Source of the DNA: Oscillospiraceae bacterium
Lineage (GTDB): Bacteria; Bacillota; Clostridia; Oscillospirales; Acutalibacteraceae
DNA length: 35,543 nucleotides
NCBI GenBank assembly: GCA_902796905.1
Contig: CADBQU010000005.1
Coordinates: forward strand, 1-35,543
Direction: 5' to 3'
Part shown: positions 34,603 to 35,543 of the stretch, one piece after another
How positions within the stretch are numbered: the first letter of the stretch is position 1
How the letters are laid out: every line of letters begins with the position of its first letter
Notes under the pieces: model-generated
Seen by the model: the letters and a program-made list of their open reading frames with translations, nothing else
Database searches by the model: none
Told to the model about the DNA's origin: nothing
Program-made: the position numbers and the translations under genes

Positions 34603-35241
34603 TTAAGCTTTTTTGGCTTTTTTATTTATTTTTATATCAAATTCCCGTTCGGGATTTTCTATATAAAGTTTGTATACAAAAATAAACAAATAGCAAATAA
34701 GAATTATAATAATATTTGTTATAAAAAAGCATTGACTTTTTGGATTGAATAAACAACTTAATTTTAAGCCGGTGTTTTTAAAATAGTAAACAAAATTTGC
34801 GGCAAAAACGGCAACGCTTATTAAATAGCTTATAACGCAAAAAAATTTAAAAATTTGTTTTTTGTCGGTAAAGCAAAATAAAAATACCGAAACCAAAAGA
34901 AAGAGCTGCGCTATAAATGTAATCATATTAAATATTGCGGTGCTGTTTATTACGGTATTTGCAATAATATTTAAAACAATATCGGCGGTTTTTAAGCATA
35001 AGTGTATACCGGTTATAACTGCCAAAACCACCAAAAGCGGTTTTTTAAGCTTTTTAAAAAAGAAATCGCAAAGCACAAAAAGCCCGAAAATTAAACCCAC
35101 CGGTAAAAAATAAGAACTTATAATTTCGGGAGGATAAGAACTGTTTAAAGCAGTGTCTATTTTGGAAATATCGTAATATATTAAATATATTCCCGAAAGT
35201 ATACATAAAAATTTTAAAAGGTTTTTCAAAATATCACCCAA
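34603..35241 (-). CDS. Hypothetical membrane protein, about six transmembrane segments
   Basis: The 212-aa product has hydrophobic segments near residues 7-25, 44-62, 68-88, 103-125, 131-153 and 172-194, with a basic tail ending KINKKAKKA. I do not recognise the family. The outermost start is TTG 35241. Another TTG at 35229 lies just after GGGTGA, so the start is uncertain. It ends 24 bp before rsmA on the same strand, suggesting cotranscription. About 28 bp upstream of the outermost start lies the left terminus of the inverted-repeat element, so the promoter may be in or beyond that element. Confidence 0.7.
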   Translation of the reverse strand: MGDILKNLLKFLCILSGIYLIYYDISKIDTALNSSYPPEIISSYFLPVGLIFGLFVLCDFFFKKLKKPLLVVLAVITGIHLCLKTADIVLNIIANTVINSTAIFNMITFIAQLFLLVSVFLFCFTDKKQIFKFFCVISYLISVAVFAANFVYYFKNTGLKLSCLFNPKSQCFFITNIIIILICYLFIFVYKLYIENPEREFDIKINKKAKKA

Positions 35242-35270
35242 ATATTATTAAAAATAATTAAAAATAGCTA

Positions 35271-35539
35271 GACAAAGCAATCAGGGTACAACGGTTTTTT
35301 CGGCCAAACGGCGTCATTATCGGCTTTGTTGCCCTCCGCTCAGAATACGCCGGTATGCTTCGGTCGGGCGCCGTGCCGCTAAAAGACGCCGGTTGCCGAA
35401 AATCTTTGACCTGAAACGAGAAGATTTTTTTGTTTTGGAAGTCAAAGAACGCAGTAATACTGTCGTATTACAAGTGATGCGACAAACAAAACGGGAAAAT
35501 ATTCCGTTTCAGGAACTATTGTACCCTGATTGCTTTGTC
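35271..35539 (+). mobile_element. Complete miniature inverted-repeat element (MITE-like), 269 bp
   Basis: The two termini are perfect 21-bp inverted repeats (outer bases GACAAAGCAATCAGGG), each flanked by TA, as expected for a TA-target-duplicating element of the IS630/Tc1-mariner kind. No coding frame is present. Interior inverted pairs include TTTTCGGC/GCCGAAAA, CTGAAACG/CGTTTCAG, TCTTTGAC/GTCAAAGA and GTAATAC/GTATTAC, so the whole can fold into a long quasi-palindrome. The right 110 bp recur at the window start. Confidence 0.85.
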
Positions 35540-35543
35540 TAAA

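Noticed and set aside
1..35543. Circular plasmid or phage closed by the terminal repeat
   Set aside because: The end copies differ at five positions and are one of several dispersed copies; gene content is core chromosomal.

Overview
The window looks like chromosomal DNA of an uncultured, AT-rich Gram-positive anaerobe of the class Clostridia, possibly an Oscillospirales-type gut bacterium. The clues are strong AGGAG-type ribosome binding sites, a fused single-chain PurL of clostridial type, a PurO-type IMP cyclohydrolase beside a free-standing AICAR formyltransferase, an electron-transferring PyrK/PyrD pair, a NifS/IscU pair, and the mnmE-mnmG-rsmG-noc gene order. The lineage is inferred from gene content only.

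Layout: every gene from 167 to 18080 is on the plus strand and every gene from 18474 to 35241 is on the minus strand, so the halves converge on a terminator region at 18081-18473. The plus half holds four purine genes (purO, AICAR formyltransferase, purD, purL). After a 734-bp gap follows a nine-gene pyrimidine operon, pyrC-carA-carB-pyrK-pyrD-pyrF-pyrE-pyrB-pyrI. It encodes the whole route from glutamine/bicarbonate to UMP plus the ATCase regulatory subunit, behind a promoter and an attenuator-like leader. Read in transcription order from the right, the minus half holds a membrane protein, rsmA, a hypothetical protein, a permease of the putative manganese transporter family, metA, an unusual sensor-regulator, iscS (frameshifted)-iscU, citrate synthase, ung (interrupted by an in-frame stop), mnmE, mnmG, rsmG and a ParB/Noc-like gene.

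The most striking content is intergenic. (1) Six elements of 69-91 bp (2154, 20344, 23979, 24776, 28671, 31338) have different sequences but one architecture: an outer stem of 7-10 bp encloses exactly three abutting, almost perfect hairpins with loops of 2-4 nt, giving a cloverleaf in which nearly every base is paired. Two degenerate relatives lie at 7762 and 7834. (2) A miniature inverted-repeat element of 269 bp with perfect 21-bp terminal inverted repeats flanked by TA occupies the right end (35271-35539). Its right 110 bp also begin the window in the same orientation, and shrunken derivatives lie at 2088, 7428 and 18363. The window ends therefore probably coincide with a repeat that breaks assembly.

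Two genes are disrupted: ung has TAA at codon 12 of an otherwise intact frame, and iscS has a one-base frameshift. I saw no rRNA, tRNA, CRISPR array or intact transposase.
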